DNA from: Clostridium sp.
Lineage (GTDB): Bacteria; Bacillota; Clostridia; Clostridiales; Clostridiaceae
Direction of reading: 5' to 3'
NCBI RefSeq assembly: GCF_029267215.1
Contig: NZ_JARIDH010000022.1
Coordinates: forward strand, 124,001 to 188,000
Length of the DNA: 64,000 bases
Within the stretch, counting starts at the first letter, position 1. Each line of letters opens with the position of its first letter. The notes below the pieces were generated by a model. The model did not search any database. It was not told where the DNA came from and saw only the letters and a program-made list of their open reading frames with translations. Position numbers and translations under genes: made by a program. Shown here one piece after another: positions 1 to 8,262 of the stretch.

Positions 1-231
1 TGTAAGTGTTGTAAAAAGGCAATCTTCTATAAACTTAATTACACCTTCCTCAACACACTCTCCTTTATCTAAAATTGCTTTTCCATAAGAAGCTATCCCT
101 TTTAATTGATATATTAATAAGTCTTGTAAATTTGAAACCTCCGGTGTTTTACCACAAACACCCATTTTAGTACATCCCTTACCTCCAGCAGTTTGCTCGC
201 ACTGATAACAAAACATAAGTGAATTTTCCAA
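1..231 (-). CDS. hcp: Hydroxylamine reductase / hybrid-cluster protein, 5' part only
   Basis: The first ~77 codons of an Fe-S redox enzyme; the rest lies outside the window. The N-terminus contains MFCYQCEQTAGGKGC followed by MGVCGK, the Cys-x2-Cys...Cys...Cys pattern that binds the 4Fe-4S cluster in Hcp (prismane) proteins. Members reduce NO or hydroxylamine in the cytoplasm and protect anaerobes from nitrosative stress. ATG at 216 is preceded only by a weak GGA. An in-frame TTG at 231 would add MENSL; the nearest good SD (GAGGAGGGA, 266-274) is separated from that TTG by an 8-bp hairpin plus 8 nt, so I prefer 231 but cannot exclude 216. No neighbouring gene shares the transcript inside the window. 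Confidence 0.88.
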   Translation of the reverse strand, partial: MENSLMFCYQCEQTAGGKGCTKMGVCGKTPEVSNLQDLLIYQLKGIASYGKAILDKGECVEEGVIKFIEDCLFTTLT

Positions 232-239
232 TTTATTTT

Positions 240-274
240 GCTGCTAACCTTAAATATTTAGCAACTCCCTCCTC
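240..274 (-). promoter_or_regulatory. SD followed by hairpin upstream of hcp
   Basis: On the minus strand GAGGAGGGA (274-266) is followed directly by GTTGCTAA (265-258), a 10-nt loop and TTAGCAGC (247-240). The arms form 8 pairs including one G-U. Eight nucleotides (AAAATAAA) then lead to TTG at 231. If folded, the SD would be about 8 nt from the TTG; unfolded it is 34 nt away. The dyad could instead be an operator. Confidence 0.4.
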
Positions 275-549
275 TTTTATATTAAATTTTATTAACTGTC
301 ACTCTTATATTCCTCTTTCTAAAATAACATTTAAATTAATGAATTAGAAATTTCTAAAAACAGAAAAATATAAATGCTCTAATTAATATAAACTTAATAT
401 TCCCGTTAAAGTTAAAAGTATTCACTATTACTTACTTATGAATCAAACAAAAAACTATAACCTACTCTATGAAATCTACTTACTTTCATTTATAAAATAA
501 ATTTAATAAACACTTTGATTTATAAATCACAAGTTTTCATTCACAAAAT

Positions 550-639
550 TTATAAATACTCATATTTATAATAATATAGACTTATACATAGCCACCTCCT
601 TGTTTTGATATTATATAGGATAATATTTTTATTATGCAT
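550..639 (-). other. Two overlapping mini-ORFs with strong SDs (possible leader peptides)
   Basis: On the minus strand AGGAG (650-646) precedes ATG at 639, which opens 29 codons ending at 550. Inside it AGGAGG (600-595) precedes ATG at 589 with 5-nt spacing, opening a 7-codon peptide MYKSILL that stops at 566. Both lie 320-420 nt upstream of hcp on the same strand. SD strength is the only support; codon content is unremarkable. The remaining 275-1219 region is AT-rich with no other gene seen. Confidence 0.22.
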
Positions 640-784
640 GCACATCTCCTTTATTAAACCCCTATATATTAAAACTTACTTAAACAATAGTTATCACTTC
701 ACACAAGTTATGTATTAGTCTATATGAACTTTTTAGTTACCTCATTTCAAGCACTAATTTTACTAATAACTTTATCTTTATATT

Positions 785-811
785 ACAAGGGGAAACCCTT
801 GTTTTTTCTTT
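785..811 (+). terminator. Orphan rho-independent terminator
   Basis: ACAAGGG (785-791), loop GAAA, CCCTTGT (796-802), then TTTTTCTTTT. The U-tract is only on the plus side. No plus-strand coding gene precedes it, so it may end a small RNA starting somewhere near 600-700. Confidence 0.6.
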
Positions 812-1219
812 TAAACCAAATTCCACATTATTCTAATTTTTCATATTAAAGAACCCATCAATTCCAAATTAACACAAATTCATATTAATTTTATTTGAGT
901 TTCTAAAAATAAACTATAAAAATAGCAGTTTTACTTTTAATCTGAATATTTAACGCTTTATTCATATTTTAATTTTTAATAGCTTTCTTTCGACTTTTTT
1001 CTTCACCTTTAAACCTTATTTATATCAGCTAGTTTTAGATTTATATATATTTTTTAATATAAAACAATATTATTAATTTATTTATATATACAATTCGCAT
1101 TTAGTTTACATAATTATTAATAAAATTAAAACTATATGTTAATTGTAGCATTTTAAAGGAAATAAGACTTGTACTTTGTTAATTTCTTTATACAGTAATT
1201 AACAATATTTATTCACAAT

Positions 1220-1234
1220 TGAAAATAATTATCA
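1220..1234. promoter_or_regulatory. Fur box 1 of the feo operon
   Basis: TGAAAATAATTATCA matches the 7-1-7 Fur consensus TGATAATnATTATCA at all but one position. It lies 77 nt before the feoC-like start codon. Fur with Fe2+ is expected to repress the ferrous-iron operon. Confidence 0.8.
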
Positions 1235-1253
1235 ATAATAATATAATAACACA

Positions 1254-1268
1254 TGAAATTAATTATCA
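1254..1268. promoter_or_regulatory. Fur box 2 of the feo operon
   Basis: TGAAATTAATTATCA matches TGATAATnATTATCA with two mismatches. It begins 34 nt after the first box, so two Fur dimers could bind the promoter region. Confidence 0.68.
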
Positions 1269-1310
1269 CTTGCTTTTGCAAGATTAAATAAATGAAAAGG
1301 TGTGATTATA

Positions 1311-1568
1311 ATGTTGAAAGACATCTTAAGAATAATAAAAGATTCTGGAGAATTTTCTTCAGCATCAATCGCTTCAAAACTTAATATAAGTGAAGCTATG
1401 GTTGATATGTATAAAGAACAACTAGAAAAAAAAGGGTTTATAAATAAGACCACTCTAAGTGGATGTTCTGCAGAAAAATGTTCAAGTTGTGGGTGTGGAT
1501 GTTCAAGTAATCTTTCTCCACTTTCAGGATTTGAAATCACAAAGAAAGGTCTATCACTTTTAGACTAA
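1311..1568 (+). CDS. FeoC-like winged-helix regulator with Fe-S cysteine cluster
   Basis: An 85-residue protein with an N-terminal winged-helix region (residues ~1-50: MLKDILRIIKDSGEFSS, then SIASKLNISEAMVDMY) and a Cys-rich loop CSAEKCSSCGCGCSS near residues 51-65. FeoC-like proteins have this layout and are thought to sense iron or redox state through the cysteines and to assist FeoB. An ATG at 1311 is 8 nt after AAAGGTG; a GTG at 1302 overlaps that SD and is less likely. It is the first gene of the feo cluster, 135 nt before feoA, downstream of both Fur boxes. It could instead be a generic DeoR/MarR-like helix-turn-helix protein, but the context favours FeoC. Confidence 0.78.
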   Translation: MLKDILRIIKDSGEFSSASIASKLNISEAMVDMYKEQLEKKGFINKTTLSGCSAEKCSSCGCGCSSNLSPLSGFEITKKGLSLLD

Positions 1569-1703
1569 ATTCTATAATTTTTATAAAATACCTTTACCTA
1601 TACCTTAGTATTGAGATTAAAAATCTGTTATTTTTAAGAATTTACTCTCAATAAAACCATTAAACAGTAAATTAACCAAATTATAATTAGGAGGAATAAT
1701 AAA

Positions 1704-1922
1704 ATGGAAACTTTAGAAACAAAGAAGATTGGTGAAAAATTAGTAGTCAAAGGACTTGAAAAAGATAGTTCTGTTAAGAGAAGACTTCTAGATATGGGGA
1801 TTACTCCTGGTATCACTCTAGAAATTACTGGGAAAGCACCTTTAGGTGATCCAATTGAAGTTATGGTAAGAGGATATAAACTTACTTTAAGAAAAACTGA
1901 AGCTAAAAGTATTTTTGTTTAG
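1704..1922 (+). CDS. feoA: Ferrous iron transport protein A (first copy)
   Basis: A 72-residue SH3-like FeoA protein with the family landmarks RRLLDMGITPG (residues ~26-36) and APLGDPIEVMVRGYKLTLRK. FeoA is a small cytoplasmic partner needed for FeoB-driven Fe2+ uptake. The start follows GGAGGAATAATAAA. It ends 12 nt before a second feoA; the GGAGG of the next gene overlaps this stop. Usual family length is about 75 residues, so it is complete. Confidence 0.92.
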   Translation: METLETKKIGEKLVVKGLEKDSSVKRRLLDMGITPGITLEITGKAPLGDPIEVMVRGYKLTLRKTEAKSIFV

Positions 1923-1934
1923 GAGGAATTCATT

Positions 1935-2162
1935 ATGATGCCAATGGCTTTAGCAAAGGGTGGTAGCTCAATTCAAGTTGAAAGAATACTACTTGATGAT
2001 ACCCTAGGAAAAAGACTTAGAGAGATTGGAATTTCAAAGGGAAATGATATTGAAATTATAAAAAATGATAGTGCTGGCCTTATACTTGGTATAAATGGAA
2101 GTAGACTTGCACTTGATAAAACTTTAGCTCAAAAAATATTTGTAAGAGAAATTAATGATTAA
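1935..2162 (+). CDS. feoA: Ferrous iron transport protein A (second copy)
   Basis: A 75-residue FeoA-family protein with MPMALAKGGSS at the N-terminus, LGKRLREIGISKGNDIEI in the middle and SRLALDKTLAQKIFV at the end. It is diverged from the preceding FeoA, so the pair are probably not a recent duplication. Tandem FeoA proteins before FeoB are common in clostridia, and the two may have separate contacts with FeoB. The SD GGAGGAATTC overlaps the end of the first copy. There are two adjacent ATGs; either could be used. Confidence 0.9.
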   Translation: MMPMALAKGGSSIQVERILLDDTLGKRLREIGISKGNDIEIIKNDSAGLILGINGSRLALDKTLAQKIFVREIND

Positions 2163-2182
2163 TTTATTAAGGGGGAAAATTA

Positions 2183-4192
2183 ATGTTAACAATTGCGTTA
2201 GCTGGTAATCCTAACTGTGGTAAGACAAGTTTATTCAACCTACTTACTAAGTCAAGACAACATATAGGAAACTGGCCAGGTGTTACAGTAGAAAAGAAAG
2301 AAGGAACATTAAAATTTAAAGGAGAAAGCTATAAGGTAGTAGACTTACCTGGAACGTATAGTTTAGGTGCTTACTCTGAGGATGAAATAGTTGCTAGAAA
2401 CTATATAATGAAAGATCACCCAGATGTGGTTATTAACGTTGTAGATGCAACAAACCTTGAGAGAAATCTCTATCTTACTACTCAACTTATAGAAATGGGA
2501 GCAAATGTTGTAATTGCTCTTAATATGATTGACCAAGCAGAATCTTTAGGACTAAATATAGATACAAATAAAATATCTAAAAATTTAGGTGTTCCCATAG
2601 TTAAAACATCGGCTCTTAAAAACCTAGGAATTAATTCCCTTATAGAAACTGCTATAAAAACTAAAAAAAGTTCAGGTAAACTTGAAATAATATATGGTGA
2701 AGAAATTGATACTGAGATTGAAAATCTTTCTAAAGTATTAACAGAACATAAATCAAAATTAGAGTTTCCTGTAGAATGGACTGCTCTTAAGCTATTAGAA
2801 AATGATGAATATATGAAAGATATAGTAAAAAATTTAAATTCTCCAAGTATATTCGCTAAATTAGAAGAAAGTAACAAAAGAATTGAAGAAAAAATAGGAT
2901 TTGAGGCTGAAATGTCAATAGTTGATAAAAGATATTCTTTCATAGCTTCAGTTACTCAAGGTAATGTAAAGCAGCCTAAGGAAAAGAAAGTTACTTTCAC
3001 TGAAAAATTAGATAAGATAGTTACAAACAAATATTTAGGAATTCCTATATTTGCACTTATAATGTACTGTTTATATGAATTAACATTCATAATTGGAGCT
3101 GGAATTCAAGACTGGTTTGGAGATCTTATTGCTAATGTTGGTGTAATTGTATCAGGATGGTTTGAAAGTATTGGTGCTCCTGAAATTTTAGTTGGATTTA
3201 TAAATGATGGATTATTTGGTGGTGTTGGTGCCGTTCTTTCATTCTTACCATTAATCATGGTTATGTATTTCTTACTAGGTCTTTTAGAAGATAGTGGATA
3301 CATGGCAAGAGCTGCTTATGTTATGGATAGACTTATGAGATCTTTAGGCCTTCATGGTAAAACATTTGTATCTATGATAGTTTCAGTTGGATGTAATGTT
3401 CCTGGAATAATGTCTACTAGAACTTTAGAAAATAAAAAAGATAGAATGATAGCAATACTTATTAATCCATTTATATCATGTGGTGCTAGATTACCTATAT
3501 ATGCAGTATTTGTACAAGCATTCTTCCCTACTCATCAAGGATTAGTATTGTTTAGTTTATATGTTTTAGGAATAATAGTTGCCTTAATAAGTGGTAAAAT
3601 ATTTAGTAAAACTTTATTTAAAGGTGAATCATCTTACTTTATAATGGAATTGCCTGCTTATAGAATGCCATCAATAAAAAATGTTTCTTTATTGATGTGG
3701 GAAAAAGCAAGTGCCTTCTTTAAGAAAGCTGGTATGATTATATTCCCAATGATGATTGTTCTTTGGGCATTATCAATATTCCCATTAGGAGTTGAACCAA
3801 ATAGTGAACACTCATTCCTTGGAATGATAGGTGGATTTGTTGCTCCAATATTCGCATTAGCTGGATATGGTACTTGGGAAGCTGGTGTATCATTAATCAC
3901 TGGTATATTGGCAAAAGAATCTGTTGTTGCAACAATGGGTATGGTTTATTCTGGTGTATCTGAAGGTGAGGCTTTAATAAATACTATTCACCAGGTATTT
4001 ACTCCACTTTCAGCAGTATCATTCTTAGTAATGACCCTACTATATACTCCTTGTTTAGCAGCTTTAGGTGCTATAAAGAGAGAAACAAACTCAATGAAAT
4101 GGACAATATTCTCTGCAATTTACACATTTGTAGTTGCTCTAGTATTATCAACTCTAGTTTACCAAGTTGGTTTACTACTAGGATTCAACTAA
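2183..4192 (+). CDS. feoB: Ferrous iron transporter B
   Basis: A 669-residue inner-membrane Fe2+ transporter. The N-terminal G domain shows G1 GNPNCGKT (residues 8-15), G3 DLPG (54-57) and G4 NMID (114-117), followed by a helical spacer to about residue 270. The membrane part has around eight or more segments, including the Gate motifs GCNVPGIMSTRTLENKKDR and the second-half PCLAALGAIKRET. It is complete, with a GGGGGAAAATTA SD 9 nt after the preceding feoA cluster gene. It should be co-transcribed with feoA/feoA under Fur control. A hairpin terminator follows. Confidence 0.97.
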   Translation: MLTIALAGNPNCGKTSLFNLLTKSRQHIGNWPGVTVEKKEGTLKFKGESYKVVDLPGTYSLGAYSEDEIVARNYIMKDHPDVVINVVDATNLERNLYLTTQLIEMGANVVIALNMIDQAESLGLNIDTNKISKNLGVPIVKTSALKNLGINSLIETAIKTKKSSGKLEIIYGEEIDTEIENLSKVLTEHKSKLEFPVEWTALKLLENDEYMKDIVKNLNSPSIFAKLEESNKRIEEKIGFEAEMSIVDKRYSFIASVTQGNVKQPKEKKVTFTEKLDKIVTNKYLGIPIFALIMYCLYELTFIIGAGIQDWFGDLIANVGVIVSGWFESIGAPEILVGFINDGLFGGVGAVLSFLPLIMVMYFLLGLLEDSGYMARAAYVMDRLMRSLGLHGKTFVSMIVSVGCNVPGIMSTRTLENKKDRMIAILINPFISCGARLPIYAVFVQAFFPTHQGLVLFSLYVLGIIVALISGKIFSKTLFKGESSYFIMELPAYRMPSIKNVSLLMWEKASAFFKKAGMIIFPMMIVLWALSIFPLGVEPNSEHSFLGMIGGFVAPIFALAGYGTWEAGVSLITGILAKESVVATMGMVYSGVSEGEALINTIHQVFTPLSAVSFLVMTLLYTPCLAALGAIKRETNSMKWTIFSAIYTFVVALVLSTLVYQVGLLLGFN

Positions 4193-4260
4193 GATTAAAT
4201 AAAATAAAATTAAACAAGCCTTCTAATTATAATTATTAATTTAGTTATAATTAATATAAA

Positions 4261-4310
4261 AGAATCAAGAAGCATCCTTCCAAAATAGCTTCTTGGTTCT
4301 TAATTTATTC
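4261..4310 (+). terminator. Terminator after feoB
   Basis: AGAATCAAGAAGC (4261-4273) pairs with GCTTCTTGGTTCT (4288-4300) with one G-U/mismatch, followed by TAATTTATT. The tail is only moderately U-rich. Confidence 0.6.
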
Positions 4311-4345
4311 TATAAAATTTAAAATGTACTTAAAATATAATTATG

Positions 4346-4475
4346 CTATTCTTCTACTGGTATCAAAATAGCATTCTGAACATACTTTGCACCTTCTGGT
4401 GTTAAGTTTTGTTCTCTTGAAAATTATTTTTGATTGTCAACCACAAGATGATACAAATCTAATACTTCACAATTT
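4346..4475 (-). pseudogene. Decayed gene remnant
   Basis: The minus strand reads NCEVLDLYHLVVDNQK, then an in-frame TAA, then FSREQNLTPEGAKYV, QNAILIPVEE and a stop. The composition looks protein-like, with one internal stop and no start codon or SD, so this may be the 3' end of a lost gene. I do not recognise the family. The rest of 4193-4554 holds nothing else visible. Confidence 0.3.
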
Positions 4476-4554
4476 TAATCTTTTTTTAGTTAAATATATA
4501 ATAACAGCTCTCATAAAATCAACTCTACTAAAAAAATTCTAAAATTACTTAAAC

Positions 4555-4586
4555 AAAAAACTATATTAGATTTTACTCTAATATAG
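4555..4586 (-). terminator. Terminator of the 175-residue gene
   Basis: On the minus strand CTATATTAGA (4586-4577), 6-nt loop, TCTAATATAG (4570-4561), then six U (4560-4555). It lies 44 nt after the stop of the gene at 4630. Confidence 0.85.
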
Positions 4587-4629
4587 CCTTAAATAAATTT
4601 ATTCTTATATTTTTATATTAGAAAGCTTT

Positions 4630-5157
4630 TTAAAATCCTTCTCTAAATGGTGGGAATACATATTCATCTTGTTTTTTAATGGATATTAAAACCTCTTCTC
4701 CGCATATATCCTTACAAACAACTGTTCCTCTAAATACTTTTAGATTATCTAAAGCCCCCATTTTTAAGAACTCCATAAGTGCCTCTACCTTAGTATCAAA
4801 ATAAACCTCAGGTATCTCTAACCCATTTTTAGTAATCTCTGCAATTATATATTTTTCTGAAATATATTTACACCAAGCATTTTCTTTATTCCATCCTAGC
4901 CCAAACTTTTCATTCATATTATCATACCAATTTTCAGCTAGTATTTCTTTATCACTTTTATTTTTTTTGCCAACTAATTCTTCCTTAAGCTTAGCAACTG
5001 CATATCTAAGATAGAAAACCTTGTCCACTTCATCTTCAAATTCATATAAATTAAGATCAAAGCCATAAGTCTTATAAACTTCCGTAACTTTTTCATTGAG
5101 TTTTTTAGAATCAATCACAAAATTTCCATTTATTGTCTTATATGTAGTAATTCCCAT
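4630..5157 (-). CDS. Hypothetical cytoplasmic protein, 175 residues
   Basis: I do not recognise this family. The protein is soluble and mixed alpha/beta with no signal peptide or membrane segment. Acidic and aromatic residues are frequent (YGFDLNLYEFEDEVDKVFYL; NWYDNMNEKFGLGWNKE). The C-terminal part, CKDICGEEVLISIKK then EYVFPPFREGF, looks like a small beta domain. It is probably monocistronic: SD AAGGAGAGCAAGG precedes the ATG and a strong terminator follows the stop. The 5158-5573 stretch upstream is AT-rich and holds only its promoter region and that of the next, divergent gene. Confidence 0.75.
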   Translation of the reverse strand: MGITTYKTINGNFVIDSKKLNEKVTEVYKTYGFDLNLYEFEDEVDKVFYLRYAVAKLKEELVGKKNKSDKEILAENWYDNMNEKFGLGWNKENAWCKYISEKYIIAEITKNGLEIPEVYFDTKVEALMEFLKMGALDNLKVFRGTVVCKDICGEEVLISIKKQDEYVFPPFREGF

Positions 5158-5573
5158 TCCTTGCTCTCCTTCATCTAGAAAAATTATTTTATTTGAACAT
5201 ACTTTTTAATTCTATTAACAAATTATTATTATCTTTTTATATAATAACATAGTCAGTAAAACTTTGCCAATTATTGAAAGAGTGCAAAATCTTGTATTTA
5301 TCCCTGTAAAACCAAATTTATATAGTGTTTATGGTATATATTTATATATATTTTCTCAAAATAATATCCATTCAATATTTATTAAAAATTTAACCTCTCT
5401 ATTCTCATTGTTTGATGAAAATAAATAATTATAGTATAACTAAGATATAAATATTGCTTTATTTACTATTTATCCTTGATAAAACTTAATAACTAAAGTT
5501 AAAGCACAAATAAAGTAATTTTAATTTATAAACCTCTTTTAAAAGAGCTTAATTTATTGAAGGAGTTACTATA

Positions 5574-5729
5574 ATGATTAAAAATAACTTAAATAAAACC
5601 AAAAAAGAAATATGCGAAATATGTGGTGAGAAAATGGAAGAAAATAAATTTGCCTATGACTATGATGAAAAAAATAAACTAGTTTTTAAATGCCCAGCCT
5701 GTGGTCATAGAAAGGTAAAAAATCTTTAA
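5574..5729 (+). CDS. Small zinc-ribbon protein, 51 residues
   Basis: A 51-residue protein, MIKNNLNKTKKEICEICGEK at the start, then a Tyr/Asp-rich middle and KCPACGHRK near the end. The two CxxC knuckles (Cys14/17 and Cys40/43) are 22 residues apart, as in treble-clef or zinc-ribbon folds that bind nucleic acid or protein. The SD GAAGGAG is 8 nt from ATG. A long hairpin terminator follows. Function unknown; it could be an anti-sigma-like or RNA-binding accessory protein, but nothing nearby indicates which. Confidence 0.7.
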   Translation: MIKNNLNKTKKEICEICGEKMEENKFAYDYDEKNKLVFKCPACGHRKVKNL

Positions 5730-5795
5730 CACTTATTATCAAGTAATAAAATATAAGAATAAATTAATCCATTTACATGTACTTTTAAATTAATG

Positions 5796-5846
5796 AAAAA
5801 ATTCTTATTTATATCTTTTAAACCTAGAATCTAAATAAGAATTTTT
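5796..5846. terminator. Bidirectional terminator between convergent genes
   Basis: AAAAATTCTTATTTA (5796-5810) pairs with TAAATAAGAATTTTT (5832-5846), giving runs of U on either strand. It separates the zinc-ribbon gene (plus) from the lipoprotein gene (minus). Confidence 0.8.
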
Positions 5847-5881
5847 ATTATTCAATATTATTCACTTTTTATGTACTTATC

Positions 5882-6478
5882 TTATGTACTACTCATATCT
5901 TTATTATTTGAACTTTCTGAAGCTTTTTCTTGTTCACTTTTTCCTATTTCAGCTGCTAATTTAAGTTTTATTTTTTCAAAACATTGTTTTTGTCCTTCAT
6001 CTAATTCTCTTCCTTCTATGCTTTTACATAGTGGTTTTGCTTCCTCAAAATTTTTTTCAACTATTAACTTTTTTAACTTATCCATATCATTTTTTAAATT
6101 CTTATCAAATTGTTCTTTATTTTCTATGCTTTTTTCTAAAGAATCTACGCTTTTTTTAAATGCTTTAAAGGAATCATCCTTATTCCCAATAGCTTCAATC
6201 TTTACTTGAGCTTTATCTATTTCACCAGCTTTAAAAGCCCTCTCAGCATCTAAATAATCTTCCACCATTTTTTTAAGATTTTTAGCCTCATTATTCTTAG
6301 GATCTGCATCTAATGCCATATCAAAAGAAACAACTGCCTTATCATATTCCTTTTCATTTATAAGTTCTTTTCCCTTAGCTACAGCCTTTGAAGCTTCTGA
6401 ATTACCACATCCAACAAGACTTCCTAAAATGAAAGTCGAAAATACTCCTGCAACTAAGAATTTAATAACCTTACTCAA
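5882..6478 (-). CDS. Lipoprotein with TPR-like helical repeats
   Basis: A secreted, lipid-anchored protein of about 198 residues. The N-terminus MSKVIKFLVAGVFSTFILG ends in the lipobox LVGC, so Cys is acylated after signal peptidase II cleavage. Next comes a TPR-like pair (AVAKGKELINEKEYDKAVVS; ALDADPKNNEAKNL) and a long charged helical region. The C-terminus is Ser/Asn-rich and disordered. I chose TTG at 6478, 11 nt after GGAGG; an upstream GTG at 6496 overlaps that SD. TPR lipoproteins usually act as scaffolds at the cell surface; no partner is evident. The gene is probably monocistronic. Confidence 0.8.
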   Translation of the reverse strand: MSKVIKFLVAGVFSTFILGSLVGCGNSEASKAVAKGKELINEKEYDKAVVSFDMALDADPKNNEAKNLKKMVEDYLDAERAFKAGEIDKAQVKIEAIGNKDDSFKAFKKSVDSLEKSIENKEQFDKNLKNDMDKLKKLIVEKNFEEAKPLCKSIEGRELDEGQKQCFEKIKLKLAAEIGKSEQEKASESSNNKDMSST

Positions 6479-6668
6479 ATTTAAATTCGCCTCCACATAT
6501 ACTATGGACCACCTACAAAATGCTAATTATAATCTAGTCCTTATATAAATTTTCTACTTTTAAATTAAAATAGCCTTCACATTTTTGTATTAATTTTCCT
6601 TTTTCAGAACAATATTATCATACTTTATATAAGAAGTAAACAAATTTAAAAACCTAAAAATAAATTAA

Positions 6669-6700
6669 GAGATAATTTGTAATTTATCACAAATTATCTC
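6669..6700. terminator. Hairpin between lipoprotein and 224-residue gene
   Basis: GAGATAATTTGT (6669-6680) pairs perfectly with ACAAATTATCTC (6689-6700) around an 8-nt loop. Plus side is followed by ATTTTTAATGTTTTTT, minus side by TTAATTTATTTTT. It may terminate the minus-strand gene ending at 6886. No other feature is seen in 6497-6885. Confidence 0.5.
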
Positions 6701-6885
6701 ATTTTTAATGTTTTTTATTTAATATTTTCGAACCACCTTGGGAATAAAGCCACGAGATTTTACGCCATTAATCTATAAATAACTATCTTTAGGACCTATA
6801 ATTAATTATTTTAATAAACTCTATAAAACTTCTAACTTACTCTTTCAAAAACTTTTATGTGATATTAAATATTAATTCTAAACCT

Positions 6886-7560
6886 TTAGTCATCTATGTA
6901 TTTATCCAAAGCTGTTTTTTCTGGTTTATCTGTGAAAGTATATAAACTAAAGCTCTCTTCAACCTGTTTAGATGTTATTCCATCAAATAGTATAGTATCT
7001 AGCTTTTCAATATCCCTTAATGCTATTTCTCTATTATAATCTTGACATATTATATTTATATACCACTCTCTAATTATTTTGCAAAGTTCTCTTGGAAGCC
7101 TTATATTTCTCATAGCTTTTATAACACTCTCATCATCTACAGCTATTATATTCAAAGAATAATCTAATGATTTAGAAAACTCAAAACTATCTGGAGTGTA
7201 GTTGAAATCTAATCTCATATCACTAAACTCTACTGCCCCTTCTATAGATAAAGTAAATCCTGCAAAATCATAATGTAAATCAAACTCTTCTTTTTTAAAT
7301 ATTTGAAATCCAAACTTAACTTTTCCCTTAGTAACGCCTTTAAAACTTCTCTTTGATTCACTTGGAAACCTTAAAATAATTAAAAGACTATCTCTCTCTG
7401 TCAAAAGACTTATCATATCCTCCATAAGATTTATAGAAAGCTTGCTTCCAACTTCTAGGTAAGCCTCACACTCTCCCTCTTCATCTAAATCATGAATAGG
7501 ATCTTTTCCTAAAATATCATTTAAATATCTTTTAAAGTCAATATCAAATTCCTGTTCCAT
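6886..7560 (-). CDS. Hypothetical protein, 224 residues
   Basis: I do not recognise the family. The N-terminus is acidic (MEQEFDIDFKRYLNDILGKD). The centre alternates hydrophobic and charged residues like a beta sheet (RSFKGVTKGKVKFGFQIFKK; HYDFAGFTLSIEGAVEFSDM). A helical C-terminal third follows (LPRELCKIIREWYINIICQD). There are no membrane segments or signal peptide. The SD GGAGG is about 11 nt before ATG. It stands alone between a lipoprotein gene and a MarR operon. Confidence 0.7.
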   Translation of the reverse strand: MEQEFDIDFKRYLNDILGKDPIHDLDEEGECEAYLEVGSKLSINLMEDMISLLTERDSLLIILRFPSESKRSFKGVTKGKVKFGFQIFKKEEFDLHYDFAGFTLSIEGAVEFSDMRLDFNYTPDSFEFSKSLDYSLNIIAVDDESVIKAMRNIRLPRELCKIIREWYINIICQDYNREIALRDIEKLDTILFDGITSKQVEESFSLYTFTDKPEKTALDKYIDD

Positions 7561-7793
7561 TCCCTAAGTTTCCTCCATCTTAAAATAACCTTACTCATTA
7601 TATATCAATGAAGTTTTTCTTACAAACCAAATTTTAACCTTTTTGTCTTTTTTAATTTTAATTTCATCGTAAAAGTTAGGATTTTTACCCTTCACCCTCT
7701 AAGTTTTAAATAAATACTTTGATTTATTGCTAAATAAGAAAGTTGATTAAAATTTAATAATATACATCCTCCCTTATTTCTTATAAAAATAAA

Positions 7794-7824
7794 AAGATTA
7801 AGGAATTAATTACTCCTTAATCTT
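7794..7824 (-). terminator. Terminator overlapping the marR stop
   Basis: On the minus strand AAGATTAAGGA (7824-7814), 9-nt loop, TCCTTAATCTT (7804-7794), then TTTATTTTT. The stem includes the stop codon of the MarR gene. Confidence 0.85.
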
Positions 7825-8235
7825 ATTTCTAAGTTTCAATAATGTTTCTCTTATATCTCTCAACTCTTCATGAGTAAAATTTTCAAAAACACTATCAAAA
7901 CTGTTGTTTATATCATATCTAAAGTTTTTTACAAAATTTAATCCTTCTTTTGAAAATACTATATAAGTATTTCTTTTATCCTTATCATCTTTTTCTTTTT
8001 TAACATATCCAAGTGATTCTAACCTAGAAACTATACCAGACACCGTTCCTTTAGCTAATGACATATCCTCACAAAGTTGTTTTATTGTGATTTTTCCTTT
8101 ATGAGCAATAAGCTTTATTACAGTAATCTGCTGATGAGTAAGTCCACTTTTTCTCATTCCATCACTTACTTTTCCCATTGTACTTGAATGTATTTCTTTT
8201 ATAAGCATTGCTATTTCAAATGAATCATGATTCAT
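7810..8235 (-). CDS. MarR-family transcriptional regulator
   Basis: A 141-residue winged-helix repressor. Typical MarR elements: helix-turn-helix ITIKQLCEDMSLAKGTVSG then IVSRLESLGYVKKEKD, and wing KDKRNTYIVFSKEG. Terminal helices would form the dimer. The start is the ATG at 8235 after GAGGGGAAAAA; an upstream TTG in frame overlaps the SD. It is the second gene of an operon, 27 nt after a four-helix membrane protein. The promoter upstream carries two GTTC-N6-GAAC dyads over the transcription start, so the protein probably represses its own operon, with a small ligand relieving repression. Ligand unknown. Confidence 0.9.
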   Translation of the reverse strand: MNHDSFEIAMLIKEIHSSTMGKVSDGMRKSGLTHQQITVIKLIAHKGKITIKQLCEDMSLAKGTVSGIVSRLESLGYVKKEKDDKDKRNTYIVFSKEGLNFVKNFRYDINNSFDSVFENFTHEELRDIRETLLKLRNKIKE

Positions 8236-8262
8236 TTTTTCCCCTCTTTTCAAGCTCTTTAA

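Noticed and set aside
6725-6775. tRNA-like GGTTCGAA segment on the minus strand
   Set aside because: No acceptor or anticodon arms could be paired; probably chance.
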